NCBI GenBank assembly: GCA_030704615.1
Contig: CM060734.1
Coordinates: 28,414,042 to 28,474,041 of the forward strand
Length of the DNA: 60,000 nt
DNA from: Takakia lepidozioides
Taxonomy: Eukaryota > Streptophyta > Takakiopsida > Takakiales > Takakiaceae
Reading direction: 5' to 3'
Under the pieces are notes generated by a model. The model saw nothing but the letters and a program-made list of their open reading frames with translations, was not told the DNA's origin and searched no databases. Position 1 is the first letter of the stretch. Each line of letters begins with the position of its first letter. Position numbers and translations under genes: made by a program. Below, one piece after another: positions 55,600 to 60,000 of this stretch.

Positions 55600-55771
55600 C
55601 ACGAATGCCAGGCCAGGAACGACTCTGACCACGTAATGCCCGGAACGACTGGGCTGTCCGATAGTCTTGTCGTCTTGTCCTTTAGGACTCGGAATCGCCC
55701 AGTCGATTTTGACTGAAACGACTGGTTTCCAGTCGTTTTCTGAGTCGTTATTTTGGCGATTCCTTGTAGTG
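55600..55771. mobile_element. Terminal region of a CACTA-like transposon
   Basis: The segment ends in CCTTGTAGTG, the complement of CACTACAAGG, a typical En/Spm (CACTA) terminus. It contains at least six AACGACT/AGTCGTT motifs in both orientations within 160 bp, like CACTA subterminal repeats. The other terminus was not found, so only one end is called. Confidence 0.5.
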
Positions 55772-58764
55772 CTCCCGATCAAGAGAGGTTTTCAGTTGCA
55801 GCACTCATATGCCTACGGATCACTATGTCTTTCCTGTGGAATATACAGGTCACCGGTTCTGCCTTCAAAATAAAAATAAAAAGAGACTCAGGTTCACGAT
55901 CAACTTTTATTTAGCATGATGTCAATGCAGCCATGATCTAACAAATTAGTTTTCTCGAAACTCAGACTGATCCCAATGCGAACTGTTAAAACAGCTGAAT
56001 GGATTGAACCTGAACCCTGGGATTGTGACCACGTAGCTACAGTACCTGCACCCGAACATTCTGTGTGGCAACAGAGCGCGGATATTAAGTCAGAGAATTC
56101 CTGCCTAAAGTTCCTAAAGGTGTCGCGCCAACCTATGCTGATCCTAGGGATGAGAATCCTACTGCTTCTAGACTATGAAGACCAAATGCACAAATTTTTG
56201 CACTCCGGAATTTGGCCATAATCAGTAAGAACTAATATAGTAGTACATGATAAACGGATTCATGGTTAAAAGCGCGTCACTGTCAGATCAGCGCAATCTG
56301 TATGCTTACTAATCTAGATTTTCGGTGATCAAAACAATACATGAACTCACCAAATCTTCTATCATGCTGCATTGCAAGAGAAGATCATGCGGCTGAAACG
56401 AGAGTGGGTAGCTGCGCTGGATAAATGCAGGCACAGTTAATCCTGATCTGATAGGGAAAATGCTATAATTATGGCCTTCAGTATGTGAACAACTTTCACA
56501 TACGTTGGATGAGCTGTTTCGTGGTTGGTCCCCCTGGGCATCCATTGCCCAACTCTTAATATAGAGTACTAATGCACCGCAATTCAGTCATTTCGATATA
56601 CTCCACTGACTCGTGCTCTGCATGCTTTGTCCAGGAGAACAGTGCACTGGCGCAGCTCAGGGTGGTGTCCAGCTATAAAAGCTCTAGAACTAGTGAACCT
56701 GAATATATATCGAGGATCTCAAGGTTTCCTCTCTGTACATCTTTCTGGTGGTCGATGATCATACTGTGATTCAAGTTACCATTGGTTTCTTGAACTATCT
56801 AGACTTGCAGTGACAACTGGCAGGACCTGAGCGTAAGTATAAAATGGCGTACCATCTATGGTTGTCTGTAACGCGAGGCGCTGTGTTGAAGTTTCCGGCA
56901 TTACATTGTGCGACTCACTAAATACCTACGACAAGCAAATAAGGAAGAGGCTACGACAGGAAAGGAAGCCCATATGACTTGATCGACATACAGGGCACAG
57001 TACCAATTCAGCAGTCTTTAAATCTTGTGCAATTATCAGAAGGAAGAAGGGAGTATGGTGATGCCATGTACAAGCCAGGAACTTCTATCGATCATGCCGG
57101 AGGATATTGAAGTTCACGTGGAGATCTATATTCCAAATACACCATGTGATAATTCTGTGATCAAACATGGGAGAGTAACTAGAGCTACAAACCTGGTAGG
57201 TGTCGGTGTTCAAAGCAGACGACAATACACGTGGAAGCAAGAATGCACAGCGTTACAGCGGTCACTGCCTTCTCAACAGTCCCGCACACACCGTCGTTTG
57301 TAGCCAATGGCGCCAGAGTCTGAAACAGCAGAAATGTGTTGGCAGGTAGTAGCTTGGTGATGTTTCCCACCATATTTTGGTCCAATGGGAGGGGCCTGGA
57401 GGGACCTTCTGAACTAGAGTGTGTGTCTACACACTCTCCATTCCCGAGGCAAACAACACTATGCAATAAAAACAAGCCTCAAACAGCAAGGGGCTCTCTT
57501 GCTTTGCCAAAACATAAGGGGGAGGTGAGACTAAGGGGCATGACTGGGCACAACACACCAACCGGAGCCTTGAGAAGGTGGAAGGTCCTTTGACTTCAAC
57601 ATGATGCATACTCTCTCTTCTACAGAAGAGAGCCAACAAAACTCAGGGACTTGGCCAAACATAGACTAAACCTCGAGAAATCCCTCTCACCTTTTTCAAG
57701 GGTCACATGTAAACATTTTTCAGCTATTAGACAAACCAAAAAGTACTGCTTGCATGCATATAGTGTGACCCAAATCATGGACGCCAGAAGCCTCATGAGT
57801 AAGTAATGAACTGCAAGAATCAGTTGGATTCAAGAGCTTTTCCCAAGGAGAATAACAATCTAACAAAACAATGCAACATAAAATCATATACAAGAAACTG
57901 CCAACCGTGCAATTTGGCATACTGTTGGTGAACTTTACTGATCCTGCTCCACAAATATGGTCGGTTGTTTCTAAATGAGCCTCTTTTAGAGACAAACTTT
58001 TGAAGGAAGAGATAAATGGATGGATCGTTCCCTTGATCAAGACTTGATGTTCAAAAACCATCCTATTCCACATCACCTTGCAGCAACCTATTTATACAGC
58101 TGTAGAGAAATCCAAGGTGTGCACCACACTAGCTTTACCAGTGGAAACCTTGCAACCAGCTGTGGCAGCTCCCACTGTCACTACTTCAATACACCAAAGC
58201 CCCCCGCGCCAAAGCTTTTCCACGCTTCTACACAAGGACCTGAGGCAATGCACTCAGCTTTCACCCAGTAGTCTCCTGTAACAGTAAGGTTCGCAAAGGA
58301 ATGTAACCGAAGGATGGGGTGAATACAATCACTCCTCCTGTCTTGTCAGATCCCAGATAGTTCTCAAGCCTCCAACTGCAGGCACCAAAGGTGCCGGAAA
58401 AAACCAACAGAGGGCTCTGGGACCAGGTCTTGGTCCTGCACTCTCTACAATATGGACCCCGCAATCGACCCCGTGATATTTCCAAGCTGTAAATTCCTGA
58501 AGCTCTTGATTCACTCCAAGTGATGGCCATCAATCCTCATTTCGGGCTGACTCCCATCCCCCATCCCCATGTCTCATTGACACAACTGGCCACTGCCTCC
58601 TGGAAAAAAAAACTACGAGACTTATTGTGCACCATGCCTCATGCACTGCATACATATAAGCTCCCAGTTGGGGACTGGCAGTAACCAATATGCCACAGCA
58701 ACAAGGGGACTTGATCACACCTAACATGATCCTCAAAAACAGCAATGCTCAGAGACCTCGTGAG
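55772..58764. other. Unassigned DNA, including the 3' UTR of the MUB gene at its right edge
   Basis: No coding region could be supported on either strand. The last few hundred bases (to 58764) would be the 3' UTR of the minus-strand MUB gene. Confidence 0.4.
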
Positions 58765-59312
58765 CTAAAGAATTGTGCAGGCACACTTGTTGGTCTTGGA
58801 GGAGTCGGAGGGCTGTTTATCTGCCATGCCAAACACCACAACAACGCCCATGAGAAATGCACAATAATGCGCAATTATTAGACAGCCACTAAGCACCTTT
58901 GCAGTACAACAAAAGTGCATAGAAACATTTGAACAATGAAACTGCTCAACGAATACCCAGAGTTACCATAGGGAGCCACAGAGAACCGGCATACCCAGGC
59001 ATAGAGTGAAACCAGGAAGTTTCTACAAAGAATTATCATTCATGGCAAAGAGTGCCTACCTCAAAGACCTGAATGAGAAGAGATAACAGTTAGCAAGAGA
59101 GCTATGGGCCAAAGATATGGGGCACAGATGGAAAAGGGTACCACTAGCTTTGTCTGATGAGGGGGGCCGAACAACAACGTGCATAGTGATGATACCACCA
59201 GGAAGCTCGCCCACCTGTACTCTAGACTCAGCAAGCGTCCTGTTGTTCTCAAGAATTTTACCCGCGTTTATCAACTTGATGTCATTAATTGTTTTTGGCC
59301 CTTTTTCTTTCT
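58765..59312 (-). CDS. MUB: Membrane-anchored ubiquitin-fold protein (MUB), last two exons
   Basis: Exon 59142-59312 encodes the second half of the ubiquitin fold (KGPKTINDIKLINAGKILEN, VGELPGGIITMHVVV), entered from an acceptor TTGGTGCAG. The donor after 59142 (GTG/GTACCC) and an acceptor at 58821-58822 (ATGGCAG) are in matching phase. Exon 58765-58820 gives ...SKTNKCACTIL and a TAG stop. The CTIL end is a CaaX box for geranylgeranylation, and the Cys two residues earlier is a likely S-acylation site; together these anchor MUBs to the plasma membrane, where they bind E2 ubiquitin-conjugating enzymes. Intron 58821-59141 is 321 bp. The first exon(s), with the RL.DGTDIGP-type start, were not found in 59313-60000 and probably lie beyond the window. 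Confidence 0.85.
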
Positions 59313-60000
59313 CTGCACCAAGAAGAAAAAAATTCATAAGATGGAACATGTGGCAAGCATACACGTCTGACAAGTAATAAGGGTCAAGACATGAAATAAA
59401 GACTCAAATATTAAACAAGAAGTCTGCATGTCCATCCTGTTTTGTGTGACCCTGGGGGAAATCCCAATAAAAAGCAAGGCGAGTTATAAACGAAATAAGC
59501 TCCTGCATTCTCCAGATATTATGTGATCCCCTAACAGATAGCTGTATCGTTCATGAGTCACTCAACTTTGTCAACCAATGTTTAGGAGCCCCAGTCAGAA
59601 GAGAAGAGGACTTAATGTAACATCATCATGTACTACTGCGATCTATTTTGTATTTTTCTCTTACCTACCCGACTCATAATTTTTAACTTGGTTGGTCCTT
59701 CTCTGCTCCCTACTGCCATCTCTTGGCCAAAAAATATGATTTTCAGTTGTGTAGCCAACATCAGAACAGATGACAGAAAGTAGGGAGGAAAATATATTAG
59801 ATTCAGCCCTTCTAGCTTGGGAGGTGAGAAGAGAATTGAAGCTCACCTGTTGAGAGGTGGCCAATGCTAGAGAATTGAGTGATTGCACAGAGAGCGCAAC
59901 TAGTCTTTTGTCAACAATCATGTTTGCAATAAAAAAGTAGAGAGGAACGTTCAGCCACAAGGCTGCTGCCAATTGAAGCGCGCCTATACAGATTTCTTCT
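59313..60000 (-). other. Probable upstream intron of the MUB gene
   Basis: No exon with MUB similarity was found here. The open stretch on the minus strand at 59661-59972 shows no domain. An intron is the simplest reading given the acceptor at about 59313. Confidence 0.45.

Noticed and set aside
47752-55771. A complete 8-kb CACTA transposon carrying the PPR pseudogene (CACTACAAAG at 47752, CCTTGTAGTG at 55771)
   Set aside because: The flanking 3-bp sequences (CAT / CTC) do not match, the terminal repeats differ beyond ten bases, and the left end lacks the AACGACT subterminal repeats.
57025-57303. 92-codon plus-strand open frame
   Set aside because: Short, no domain, no splice or homology support; open by chance.

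Overview
The window looks like nuclear DNA of a land plant, probably a fern or other seed-free plant. The evidence is spliced plant genes (a pantothenate kinase 2/DUF89 fusion and a membrane-anchored ubiquitin-fold gene), a PPR-DYW type pentatricopeptide pseudogene, Ty3/gypsy and Ty1/copia retrotransposons, a tRNA-derived SINE family and a Tourist-like MITE. The species assignment is inference. Most of the window is mobile or decayed DNA, and only two loci look like intact host genes.

Layout. 1-124 is the end of a SINE. 636-4206 is a decayed Ty3/gypsy element cut off inside RNase H. 4684-15886 (+) and about 16705-25340 (-) are two diverged copies of an unusual Ty3/gypsy retrotransposon. Its Gag-Pol reads Gag, protease, C5 cytosine DNA methyltransferase, reverse transcriptase, RNase H, integrase, PHD finger. 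A third piece of the same family is at about 36490-37850 (-). 26841-27915 (-) is an exon of a choline-transporter-like (SLC44) gene with two disruptions. SINE copies also lie at 29412-29573 (-), 30301-30402 (+) and 42901-43080 (+). A MITE (31662-31970) ends 67 bp before the start codon of the pantothenate kinase 2 gene (32038-35077). 38052-40097 is an unrecognised, partly broken reading frame, followed by about 2 kb of strikingly G-poor sequence. 43432-45878 (-) is a truncated Ty1/copia element with a clear LTR and primer-binding site. 47960-53039 is a tandemly expanded PPR-DYW pseudogene in which eleven repeat units carry the same TAG. 53190-54740 holds direct and inverted repeats, and 55771 is a CACTA-like terminus. 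58765-59312 (-) holds the last two exons of a membrane-anchored ubiquitin-fold (MUB) gene whose first exon(s) are not seen.

The most notable system is the methyltransferase-PHD retrotransposon. The minus copy keeps essentially one reading frame for about 7.3 kb, broken by scattered nonsense codons and one 1-bp deletion. This shows that the methyltransferase was translated as part of the polyprotein, between protease and RT. The PHD finger sits at the end of the integrase, where chromodomains occur in related elements. One element thus couples a DNA-methylation writer with a putative histone-tail reader. Both copies also share an odd 3' end (B-A-B direct repeats, with A alone at the 5' end of the plus copy). 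No copy in the window is intact.
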